From JAGLSB01 sp023135955 (GTDB taxonomy: Bacteria; Bacteroidota; Bacteroidia; Bacteroidales; GCA-2748055): a stretch of 22,469 bases of DNA. The stretch spans positions 1 to 22,469 of the forward strand of contig DAOVIO010000051.1 in the NCBI GenBank assembly GCA_030673645.1, given 5' to 3'. A program made the position numbers and the translations under genes. The notes beneath the pieces are model-generated. The model had not been told where the DNA came from. It worked only from the letters and a program-made list of their open reading frames with translations, and made no database searches. Below are positions 8,413 through 15,755 of this stretch, in pieces (within the stretch, counting starts at the first letter, position 1; every line of letters begins with the position of its first letter).

Positions 8413-9813
8413 CTAAAATCCAAAATACCCTGAAGCATTTCCATAACTTACGTCACTAACCAGTTTTCCTGCTATATCAAAATCATAAGGTATTTCACCA
8501 TTTTCCATATCAGTTCCTACAAGATTACATAATATGCGTCTGAAATATTCGTGACGTGGGTATGAAAGGAAACTTCTGGAGTCGGTTAACATTCCAACAA
8601 ATTTACTTAAAAGTCCAAGATTGGATAGCGCATTCATCTGATTTATCATTCCTTCTTTTTGATCGAGGAACCACCAACCCGAACCAAACTGCATCTTACC
8701 GGCAACAGAACCATCATTAAAATTATAAATCATTGTTGCTATAAGTTCATTATCTCTCGGATTCAGATTGTAAACAATAGTTTTTGTCAGTTTGTCATTT
8801 TTTGCAAGGCGATCAAAAAACTTTGACATAGGTTTTGCAATACTGAAATCACCTATAGAATCATAACCATGGTCAGCTCCAAGTTTTGCAAACATTCTGC
8901 TATTATTATTCCTTATGGCTCCTATATGAAACTGTTGTGTCCAGTTTTTCTCGTAATCTTGCTCAGCAAAGAAGATCAATAAAGCTGATTTAAATTTTAA
9001 TATCTCAACTTCAGGTAAATTTTCCCCATTTCTGATCTTTTTAAATATGTTTTCAATTTCTTTATCATTGAATTCTTCAGCATAAAAATTTTCAATGCCA
9101 TGATCAGAAAGACGACAGCCCATTTCATGGAAAAAATCTTGTCTTTTCTTCAGGGCATTATATAAATCATCAATTTGATCTATTTTAATCCCGGATTTCT
9201 CTTCAAGACTATCTACATATGAATTATATGATTTAGTATTCTCAACAGCCATGGCCTTATCCGGTCTCCAGGTTGGTATAACCCTGATACTGAAATTATC
9301 ATCCTTGATCTTTTTATGATTTTCCAGGCTGTCAATCGGATCATCAGTAGTACAAACAAGTTCTACATTTGCTTTTTTCATTAGACTCCTGACAGAAAAT
9401 TCACTTTTTTGGAGCATAGCAGAAACAGTATCATATATTTCATCAGCTGAATTTTCATTCAGCAAGCTGTCAATACCGAAATATCTTTTCAGCTCGAGAT
9501 GTGTCCAGTGATACAATGGATTACGTAAAGTTTCAGGCGTTGTTTTAGCCCATACACGGAATTTTTCCCTATCGGGGGCATTTCCTGTAATGTATTCCTC
9601 TGGAATTCCATTTGCACGCATTGCTCTCCATTTGTAATGATCACCATCCAGCCATATTTTGGTCAGATTCTCAAATTTCCTGTCTGAAGCAATTTCCCCG
9701 GGAGGAAGATGGCAGTGATAATCTATTATTGGGAGATCTTTTGAATAATCGTGAAATAATCTCTCAGCAGCTTTATTACTAAGAAGAAAATTCTCATCAA
9801 GGAATTTTTTCAT
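8413..9813 (-). CDS. uxaC: Uronate isomerase (glucuronate/galacturonate isomerase)
   Basis: UxaC isomerises D-glucuronate to D-fructuronate and D-galacturonate to D-tagaturonate. The protein has 466 residues from ATG 9813, the family's usual length. This start gives MKKFLDENFLLSNKAAERLF, the standard N-terminus; an in-frame TTG three codons upstream (9822) is less likely. The amidohydrolase-type His-x-His metal motif is DYHCHLPP (His33 and His35), followed by FENLTKIWLDGDHYKWRAMR, WTHLELKRYFGI, VCTTDDPIDSLE, HIGAIRNNN, SYPRHEYFRRILCNLVG and the C-terminal NASGYFGF, all characteristic. It starts 15 bp after the uxaE stop codon. With UxaE and UxuB it takes either hexuronate to mannonate. Confidence 0.97.
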   Translation of the reverse strand: MKKFLDENFLLSNKAAERLFHDYSKDLPIIDYHCHLPPGEIASDRKFENLTKIWLDGDHYKWRAMRANGIPEEYITGNAPDREKFRVWAKTTPETLRNPLYHWTHLELKRYFGIDSLLNENSADEIYDTVSAMLQKSEFSVRSLMKKANVELVCTTDDPIDSLENHKKIKDDNFSIRVIPTWRPDKAMAVENTKSYNSYVDSLEEKSGIKIDQIDDLYNALKKRQDFFHEMGCRLSDHGIENFYAEEFNDKEIENIFKKIRNGENLPEVEILKFKSALLIFFAEQDYEKNWTQQFHIGAIRNNNSRMFAKLGADHGYDSIGDFSIAKPMSKFFDRLAKNDKLTKTIVYNLNPRDNELIATMIYNFNDGSVAGKMQFGSGWWFLDQKEGMINQMNALSNLGLLSKFVGMLTDSRSFLSYPRHEYFRRILCNLVGTDMENGEIPYDFDIAGKLVSDVSYGNASGYFGF

Positions 9814-9828
9814 TTTTTCCAATTCAAT

Positions 9829-11079
9829 TTATAAATGGAACATTCTTTTTATATGACGATCATAAATATTTTCAGTAACCTGAGCGGCTACAACCTCTTC
9901 ATGCTTTTTTAGCATATTCATATAATCGTCTCCAAGTTCAGCTGCAACTTTATATCCTACATGAATTAATTGTCTGAAATTCAGATTATAATCAGGGTGA
10001 TCAGGAATATGTCGTAGTGAGTTTGAGAATTTTTCACTGTCCCATGAATTTACTTCCTCCGGACTTGGCAGATTTTTCTGATCAATATCGATAACAGAAG
10101 CATATGGTCCGCAAAGTTCGTCCTGACGAGTATAAGCTTTATTGTAGATGTCTTTAGCCATTTCAAGAGCATCTCCACCTGCCATTGATAGTCCGATGAC
10201 TTCTTCAAGCCATGTTGTGCCAGCTGTTTTAACGTGGATGCCTTTATCGTATTTTTTAATTAACGTCCCTATTATCGGGTATATTGAAAATTTATCTGAA
10301 CCGGAATGAACTGATAATTTCAGATTTTCGGGTAGTCCAAACTCTGCTATAGCCTTTTGAATAACCAATAAATCCTGCTCAAATTCTTTTTCAAAAGCAC
10401 TAACATCCCCAACATAATCTACACCTTTATTAAATCTACCTGAAAACTTTGGAGCAATAGTTTGTGCAGGAATATTCTCTGCTGCTAAAGCTGAAAGAAT
10501 GAAAAACATTTCGAGAGGTGTTTGAGGAGTGTCAACTTCATCCATTGAGACTTCGGTAACAAAGTTCTCCGCTCCCTTTTTAAATACAAGATGCTCATAA
10601 ATTGATGCTGCATGCTTAATGGCATAAAGGTAATTCTCACCAATTTTGTATAAATCCTCTTTTTGAACAGTAAATGTTTCATCAATACCTTCGATTTTTA
10701 ATTCTCCAAGGAATTTTTCATTTTGACTTACAAATTTTTCGATATCATTATCTTCAGCTTTTTTCCCAATGAAGTCAGCGACATCGAGTGTAAAGAAATC
10801 GGAATGATCAATAAAGCTCTCAACGGTATCCAGATTGATATGATCTGCATCTACATAATGACTTTCAGTCCAGCCAAGATCAGAAACTGAATTATCAGCT
10901 TCAACTCTAACCTGAGATGGCTTAGTTCCAATGGTTTGATGTTCGCGGTTTGATTTGTTCCATACAGGAACAAGTGAAACACCCGCTTTTTTTGCCAAAA
11001 TTATTGCAGCTAATTGAGCTTTTCCTTGTAGACCAAAACGATCTCCAATCCCGAAAGAATACTTTTCTATTTTCATCAT
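9829..11079 (-). CDS. uxaE: Tagaturonate/fructuronate epimerase UxaE
   Basis: This 416-residue protein matches the UxaE family (tagaturonate 3-epimerase, first described from Thermotoga). It lets galacturonate enter the glucuronate branch by converting D-tagaturonate to D-fructuronate, avoiding the altronate route. Recognisable segments are KYSFGIGDRFGLQGKAQLAA at the N-terminus, WTESHYVDADHINLDTV, APKFSGRFNKGVDYVGD, SVHSGSDKFSIYPIIG, KTAGTTWLEEVIGLSMAGGD and the C-terminal NFRQLIHVGYKVAAELG. It is the first gene of the long minus-strand operon and faces the regulator gene across a 214-bp control region. No altronate oxidoreductase or dehydratase is seen, consistent with an epimerase-based route. 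ATGs at 11079 and 11076 are adjacent, and either could be used. Confidence 0.93.
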   Translation of the reverse strand: MMKIEKYSFGIGDRFGLQGKAQLAAIILAKKAGVSLVPVWNKSNREHQTIGTKPSQVRVEADNSVSDLGWTESHYVDADHINLDTVESFIDHSDFFTLDVADFIGKKAEDNDIEKFVSQNEKFLGELKIEGIDETFTVQKEDLYKIGENYLYAIKHAASIYEHLVFKKGAENFVTEVSMDEVDTPQTPLEMFFILSALAAENIPAQTIAPKFSGRFNKGVDYVGDVSAFEKEFEQDLLVIQKAIAEFGLPENLKLSVHSGSDKFSIYPIIGTLIKKYDKGIHVKTAGTTWLEEVIGLSMAGGDALEMAKDIYNKAYTRQDELCGPYASVIDIDQKNLPSPEEVNSWDSEKFSNSLRHIPDHPDYNLNFRQLIHVGYKVAAELGDDYMNMLKKHEEVVAAQVTENIYDRHIKRMFHL

Positions 11080-11115
11080 TTTAATAATATTATATAGTTT
11101 AATTATGTCCTGCTA

Positions 11116-11155
11116 TTTAGTAAAAAACAATATAAAGGTAATATTTTTTACTAAA
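11116..11155. promoter_or_regulatory. Perfect 12-bp inverted repeat before uxaE
   Basis: TTTAGTAAAAAA (11116-11127) and TTTTTTACTAAA (11144-11155) are exact reverse complements separated by 16 bp. The element lies 37-76 bp ahead of uxaE. It could be a regulator site or an A/U-rich hairpin in the uxaE leader. Its function is inferred only from symmetry and position. Confidence 0.55.
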
Positions 11156-11157
11156 GA

Positions 11158-11169
11158 GGAATATATTCC
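11158..11169. promoter_or_regulatory. Perfect palindrome GGAATATATTCC (possible operator)
   Basis: A 12-bp perfect palindrome lies 2 bp from the inverted repeat and shares one base with the next dyad. Clustered symmetric sites between divergent genes, one of them a LacI regulator, suggest operator sites. Confidence 0.4.
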
Positions 11170-11182
11170 GTGTACGGACACG
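11169..11182. promoter_or_regulatory. Candidate LacI-family operator (CGTGTACGGACACG)
   Basis: This 14-bp near-palindrome has 5-bp arms CGTGT and ACACG around ACGG, with a central CG dinucleotide and two mismatched positions. An even-length dyad with central CG is typical of LacI-family operators. It is the most G+C-rich stretch in the intergenic region and sits between uxaE and the regulator gene. No binding data are available to me. Confidence 0.5.
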
Positions 11183-11237
11183 AAATTATATAAAAAATTT
11201 GGAAATAACGAAATATTTTCCGTTTCTTTGTAAGAAA

Positions 11238-11245
11238 TATTTTTG
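11238..11245 (+). promoter_or_regulatory. Candidate -7 promoter element before the LacI-family gene
   Basis: TATTTTTG matches the Bacteroidota -7 consensus TAnnTTTG exactly and lies 48 bp ahead of ATG 11294. The -33 region is weak (TTTC-like around 11217). Such a match is fairly likely by chance in A+T-rich DNA. Confidence 0.3.
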
Positions 11246-11293
11246 ATATTTTATGAAATATATGTTGTAAAGCACAGTATTGCAATATTTTAA

Positions 11294-12343
11294 ATGAAAC
11301 CAAGGATAGTAGATATAGCTCGTTTAGCTCAGGTATCACCCGGTACTGTTGATAGAGTTATTCATAAAAGGGGAGAAGTATCAGATCAAACTCGCCAAAA
11401 AGTTTTAGATATCCTTAAAGAACTTGATTATCAGCCTGATATACTCGCCAAATCACTTGCAACAAAGAGGAAGTTGAATCTTTTCTTAATTATCCCCGTG
11501 TCCGCAAACGAAAATGATTTTTGGTCAGCTCCTTTAAATGGTGTAGAACAAGCAATAAAAGAGATTCAGCATTATGGTGTACAACTTACAAAATTGTTTT
11601 TTGATCAGTATGATTCTGATTCATTTCTTGAGCAAAGTCAAAAAGTTTTATCTGAAAAACCTGACGGACTAATATTGGCTCCGGTATTTGCAAAAGAGTC
11701 AGAGTTATTTGTACATCAACTAAAGGAACAGAATATTCCTGTGATCTTAATCAATTCAAATCTAGATAATTTGAATGATACATGTTTCATAGGTCAGGAT
11801 TCAATTCAGAGTGGTTTTCTTGCCGCAAAACTCTTTACTTATGGATTGAATGGAGGAGGGCATTTGCTAATTGCGAATATTACGGCTAGAAAGGATGATT
11901 ATAATCACATTTTGTCAAGGGAGAGGGGATTTAGGAAATATTTTGCTGAAAATCCACAAGAAAATTTAAGTATCTCTACCATTGAATTAATGCAGACAAC
12001 TGACATTGAAATGGAAAGGAAATTTGATGTGGAATTTGACCATAAAAAAATTATATCCGTTTTTGTTACCAATTCAAGAGTGTTTCATGTGGCAAAATAT
12101 TTACAAAAACATGATATTCATAATGTTCGGTTGATAGGTTACGATTTATTACCAGATAATGTTCAATACTTAAAAGATGGGCTCATTGATTTTTTGATTA
12201 GTCAACGTCCTGAAGAACAGGGGTATACTGCAATAACTACTTTGTTCAATAAGATATTTCTGAATAAGGAAGTACAACGCAAGCATTATATGCCTATCGA
12301 TATTATTACTAAAGAAAATTTAGATTATTATAAATTCCGCTAA
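11294..12343 (+). CDS. LacI-family transcriptional regulator (probable hexuronate regulator)
   Basis: This 349-residue protein has an N-terminal LacI helix-turn-helix (IVDIARLAQVSPGTVDRVIH, about residues 5-24), a hinge helix (DYQPDILAKSLATKRK, about 46-61) and a periplasmic-binding-protein-like effector domain (about 64-340). The VSPGTVDRVIHKRGEVS form of the HTH belongs to a branch common in Bacteroidota whose effector domain resembles sugar ABC-transporter binding proteins. It is transcribed away from the uxaE operon and 9 bp ahead of the uxuB gene, so it probably controls both transcripts and itself through the dyads at 11116-11182. The effector is unknown; a uronate or an intermediate such as fructuronate or KDG is the natural guess. 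The start at ATG 11294 gives the expected short arm before the HTH. Confidence 0.93.
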   Translation: MKPRIVDIARLAQVSPGTVDRVIHKRGEVSDQTRQKVLDILKELDYQPDILAKSLATKRKLNLFLIIPVSANENDFWSAPLNGVEQAIKEIQHYGVQLTKLFFDQYDSDSFLEQSQKVLSEKPDGLILAPVFAKESELFVHQLKEQNIPVILINSNLDNLNDTCFIGQDSIQSGFLAAKLFTYGLNGGGHLLIANITARKDDYNHILSRERGFRKYFAENPQENLSISTIELMQTTDIEMERKFDVEFDHKKIISVFVTNSRVFHVAKYLQKHDIHNVRLIGYDLLPDNVQYLKDGLIDFLISQRPEEQGYTAITTLFNKIFLNKEVQRKHYMPIDIITKENLDYYKFR

Positions 12344-12352
12344 ATAATTATT

Positions 12353-13204
12353 ATGAAAAACAATTCTTTCGAAGATTTAAAAGGAAAAGTATGTGTTATT
12401 ACCGGAGGTGCCGGGGTAATTGGTGCATCAATGGTTGAAGTTCTCGCATCGGCTGGTGTGAAAGTTGCAATTCTTGACTTACGTGAGGATATTGCCTCTG
12501 AGCTGGCAGCCAAAATTCAGACAAAATACAATGTTGAATGTTATGGTTTTGGAACTAATGTGCTTGATAAAGAAACATTAGTTGAAACCAGAAAAGCTGT
12601 TGTAGAGAAGCTAGGTAAGGTCGATATTCTAATAAATGGCGCAGGTGGAAATTCTCCACAAGCAACTACAAAAATTGAGACTTTGGATTCAGAGTCTGTT
12701 AATAATTTGGATGATGGTTTCTTCGGACTAAAAATGGAAGGTTTTCAGAAAGTATTTGATTTGAATTTTATTGGTACTTTATTACCTTCTATGGTATTTG
12801 GTGAGGAAATGGTAAAAAGTGGATCAGGTTCTATAGTTAATATTTCATCTATGAATTCTTATAAACCACTTACAAAAATACCTGCTTATTCTGCCGCGAA
12901 ATCTGCTGTTAATAATTTTACTGAATGGTTGGCTGTACATTTTGCTAAAACAGGAGTCAGAGTTAATGCTATTGCTCCAGGATTCTTCCTTACTAACCAA
13001 AATCGTTTTTTACTCATTGATGAGAAGACTGGTGATCTTACAGAAAGAGGTCAGAAAATTATTTCAAACACACCAATGGCAAAATACGGTGAACCTGAAG
13101 ACTTGCAGGGAACTCTTTTATATCTTATTTCAGATATTTCAAAGTTCATTACCGGCATTGTAATTCCAGTTGATGGAGGTTATAGTGCCTTTGGGGGAGT
13201 TTAA
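12353..13204 (+). CDS. uxuB: SDR-type D-mannonate oxidoreductase (fructuronate reductase)
   Basis: This 283-residue short-chain dehydrogenase has TGGAGVIG (17-24) for the cofactor, NGAG (95-98), and catalytic Ser166, Tyr179 and Lys183 in AYSAAKSAV. A long insert between NGAG and the next helix (about 99-128, SPQATTKIETLDSESVNNLD) and GFFLTNQNRFLLIDEKTGD (about 209-227) are features I associate with the SDR-type mannonate oxidoreductase branch (Bacillus UxuB/YjmF-like) rather than the long-chain E. coli enzyme. It would reduce D-fructuronate to D-mannonate with NAD(P)H. Placement 9 bp after the regulator and opposite uxaC and uxaE supports this. The main alternative is another sugar-acid SDR acting on tagaturonate or a keto-deoxy acid. 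Confidence 0.82.
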   Translation: MKNNSFEDLKGKVCVITGGAGVIGASMVEVLASAGVKVAILDLREDIASELAAKIQTKYNVECYGFGTNVLDKETLVETRKAVVEKLGKVDILINGAGGNSPQATTKIETLDSESVNNLDDGFFGLKMEGFQKVFDLNFIGTLLPSMVFGEEMVKSGSGSIVNISSMNSYKPLTKIPAYSAAKSAVNNFTEWLAVHFAKTGVRVNAIAPGFFLTNQNRFLLIDEKTGDLTERGQKIISNTPMAKYGEPEDLQGTLLYLISDISKFITGIVIPVDGGYSAFGGV

Positions 13205-13303
13205 ATTCAGGCTTTCAAAATAGAGATTTCAGTTTGAGTAATAACTGATGTTTCATATTAAGTAGAATGCACATCTATATTTATCTCATTGAAAAAAAGA
13301 AAT

Positions 13304-14590
13304 ATGTTACTTTTTGCAAAAGGAAAATACAATAAGAACGAAGAACTTCAAAATATGAGTTTTGAGGATATGAAAGATGGAATATTCTCTGCTCTTGATA
13401 AACTTGGAGAAAGAAAGAGAGTGCTTATTATTCCTCCCGATTTTACCCGGTTTCATTCCAAGTCAGGAATAATGACGCAAATAATTTATGATTATTATAA
13501 GGATGCTGTAAAGGATATCCTACCTGCTCTTGGTACACATTATGAAATGACTGAGGATGAAATCAAGACCATGTTCGGAGAGATTCCTGCATCTCTTTTT
13601 AGGTACCATGATTGGAGAAATGATATAATTACATTAGGTAGGGTTCCTGCTGAATATCTATCTGAAATTTCTGAGGGCAGAGTTAATTTCGATTGGCCTG
13701 CTCAGGTGAACAAACTTCTTATTGAAGGAGATTATGATCTTATACTATCGGTTGGACAGGTTGTCCCTCATGAAGTTATAGGAATGGCAAATCATAATAA
13801 AAACATATTTGTTGGTACAGGGGGAAGCGAAGGAATTAACAAGAGTCATTTTCTTGGGGCTGCCTTTGGGATGGAAAGAATTATGGGAAGAGCAGATACT
13901 CCTGTTCGTAAGATTCTTGACTATGCAGAGAAAGAATTTGCAGCTGATTTGCCACTGGTTTATATTCAGTCGGTGATAGCAAAAGATGAGAATAATAAAT
14001 TAGCTACCAGAGGATTATTTATTGGAGAGGGTAGGGAATGTTTTGATCTTGCTGCTGAATTATCACTTCAGGTAAATTTCCAACTTCTTGATAAGCCATT
14101 AAAAAAAATAGTAGTCTATCTAGATCCAACCGAATATAGATCTACCTGGCTGGGAAATAAAAGTATCTATAGAACCCGTATGGTTATTGATGATGAAGGA
14201 GAGCTGATAGTATTGGCTCCAGGATTGAAAGAATTTGGAGAAGACAAAGAAATAGATAAACTAATACGGAAATATGGGTATGTAAACACTAAAAAGGTTC
14301 TTAAATTGAGTGAGGAAAATGAGGATATAGGTGAAAATCTTAGTGCCGCAGCCCATTTAATTCATGGATCAACAGAAGGTCGATTTAGTGTTACATATTG
14401 TCCGGGAGATTTAACCAGGGAAGAGATAGAATCGGTAAATTATAATTACGGTGATCTCAAGGAGATGTTGAAAATATACGATCCGGAAAAGATGAAAGAT
14501 GGTATTAATGTTATGCCTAATGGTGAAGAGGTATTTTATATTTCTAATCCGGCTTTAGGTTTGTGGGCTTATAAAGAAAGATTCAAGTAA
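13304..14590 (+). CDS. LarA-like nickel-pincer racemase/epimerase (DUF2088), possible aldonate 2-epimerase
   Basis: The protein has 428 residues from ATG 13304; an in-frame TTG at 13289 would add five. It belongs to the lactate racemase LarA superfamily. Residues that bind or act with the nickel-pincer nucleotide in LarA have counterparts: PDFTR (Arg49, for DDxTR), GTHYEMT (His79), VPHEVIG (His156), NHNKNIFVGTGG (Lys166) and NKSHFLG (His182). His156 to Lys166 to His182 has spacing 10 then 16, identical to LarA His174, Lys184 and His200 as I recall them. The domain carries about 11 extra residues between His79 and Lys166. LarA homologues racemise or epimerise 2-hydroxy acids, including gluconate. 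Between uxuB and gnd, a mannonate/gluconate 2-epimerase is my preferred guess, unproven. LarB, LarC and LarE would have to be encoded elsewhere. It is 4 bp from pdxB. Confidence 0.85.
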   Translation: MLLFAKGKYNKNEELQNMSFEDMKDGIFSALDKLGERKRVLIIPPDFTRFHSKSGIMTQIIYDYYKDAVKDILPALGTHYEMTEDEIKTMFGEIPASLFRYHDWRNDIITLGRVPAEYLSEISEGRVNFDWPAQVNKLLIEGDYDLILSVGQVVPHEVIGMANHNKNIFVGTGGSEGINKSHFLGAAFGMERIMGRADTPVRKILDYAEKEFAADLPLVYIQSVIAKDENNKLATRGLFIGEGRECFDLAAELSLQVNFQLLDKPLKKIVVYLDPTEYRSTWLGNKSIYRTRMVIDDEGELIVLAPGLKEFGEDKEIDKLIRKYGYVNTKKVLKLSEENEDIGENLSAAAHLIHGSTEGRFSVTYCPGDLTREEIESVNYNYGDLKEMLKIYDPEKMKDGINVMPNGEEVFYISNPALGLWAYKERFK

Positions 14591-14594
14591 ATAA

Positions 14595-15719
14595 GTGAAA
14601 ATAGTAGCTGATAATAAAATTCCTTTTCTTAAAGGAGCCTTTGAGGACAAGGCGGAGATAATTTATCTTCCTGGGGCTGATATTTCCAGGACTGATCTTA
14701 TAGATGCAGATGCTCTTATAGTTCGAACCCGAACAAATTGTAATGCAGCATTACTCGAAGGAACCAGTGTGAAATTTATTGCTACTGCTACTATTGGCTT
14801 CGACCATATCGATGCAGATTATTGTAGGGCTAATGGAATTGAATGGACGAATGCTCCCGGCTGCAATTCTTCATCGGTAGAACAATATATAGTTGCTGTA
14901 ATATTGAATCTTGCTGAAAAAAAGAGATTCTCAGTAGATAAATTTACGATCGGGATTATTGGGGTAGGTAATGTTGGGAAAAAGGTTGCCAGGGTGGCCG
15001 AAGCACTTGGAATGAAGGTATTGCTTAACGATCCGCCACGTGAAAGGAATGAAGCGATATCCGGATTTGTAAGTCTTGAAGAAATAAAGAACCAGGCAGA
15101 TATTATCACCTTCCATGTTCCTTTAAACAAAGAAGGTGAAGATAAAACTTTTCATTTAGCTGATAAAGAATTTATTGGTAGTATGAAGAAAGATTCAATA
15201 TTGATAAATACTTCCCGTGGCGAGGTAGTTGATAATCAAGCTTTAAAAGAAGCATTAAAGGATAAATATTTACAAGCAGCCGTTTTAGATGTATGGGAAA
15301 ATGAGCCAGATATTGATACAGATCTTTTATCACTTGTTGATATATCAACTTCACATATTGCAGGATATTCTACCGATGGGAAAGCAAATGGAACTACAAT
15401 GAGTGTTCATGCAATATCCAAATTCTTTAAGCTGGAATTAGATTCATGGATTCCTGACTCAGTTCCATCGCCGGAAAATTCAATACTGGAAATTGAATGT
15501 TCAGAATTAAGCAAGCAGGAAATAATACACAATGTATACAGGAAATGTTACGATATAAGTAATGATGATAAATTATTGAAACTAAATCCTCAGGATTTTG
15601 AAAATCTTAGAGGAACTTATCGGGTGAGAAGAGAGGCATCTTCCTATTCGGTAAGCTTAAAAAATAATAAACACAAAGACCTGGAAGATATCTTGAGGAA
15701 TCTGGGTTTTACATTATAG
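14595..15719 (+). CDS. pdxB: 4-phosphoerythronate dehydrogenase
   Basis: PdxB oxidises 4-phospho-D-erythronate in the DXP-independent branch feeding pyridoxal 5'-phosphate synthesis. The 374 residues start at GTG 14595, which gives MKIVADNKIPF, the family's normal N-terminus. Visible are TATIGFDHID (64-73), the NAD motif GVGNVG (123-128) with Asp146 after it, and the catalytic Arg208, Glu237 and His254, at the same numbers I recall for E. coli PdxB. The C-terminal segment (about 285-374, YDISNDDKLL then FENLRGTYRVRREASSYSV) is the PdxB dimerisation domain (DUF3410), which separates it from general 2-hydroxyacid dehydrogenases. It starts 4 bp after the LarA-like gene, so the two are co-translated or nearly so. 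Why a PLP gene sits in a uronate locus is unclear. Confidence 0.93.
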   Translation: MKIVADNKIPFLKGAFEDKAEIIYLPGADISRTDLIDADALIVRTRTNCNAALLEGTSVKFIATATIGFDHIDADYCRANGIEWTNAPGCNSSSVEQYIVAVILNLAEKKRFSVDKFTIGIIGVGNVGKKVARVAEALGMKVLLNDPPRERNEAISGFVSLEEIKNQADIITFHVPLNKEGEDKTFHLADKEFIGSMKKDSILINTSRGEVVDNQALKEALKDKYLQAAVLDVWENEPDIDTDLLSLVDISTSHIAGYSTDGKANGTTMSVHAISKFFKLELDSWIPDSVPSPENSILEIECSELSKQEIIHNVYRKCYDISNDDKLLKLNPQDFENLRGTYRVRREASSYSVSLKNNKHKDLEDILRNLGFTL

Positions 15720-15755
15720 AAAATTAAATTCTTTTGTTAAATAAATTTATTGAAA

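Noticed and set aside
9820..9822. TTG start for uxaC
   Set aside because: The ATG at 9813 gives the family's normal N-terminus (MKKFLDENFLL), so the extra three residues were dropped.
13205..13303. Promoter in the gap before the LarA-like gene
   Set aside because: No match to the Bacteroidota -33/-7 pattern with proper spacing was found, so read-through from the regulator gene is assumed.
15750..15752. TTG start for gnd
   Set aside because: ATG 15756 gives the usual length and N-terminus of 6-phosphogluconate dehydrogenase.
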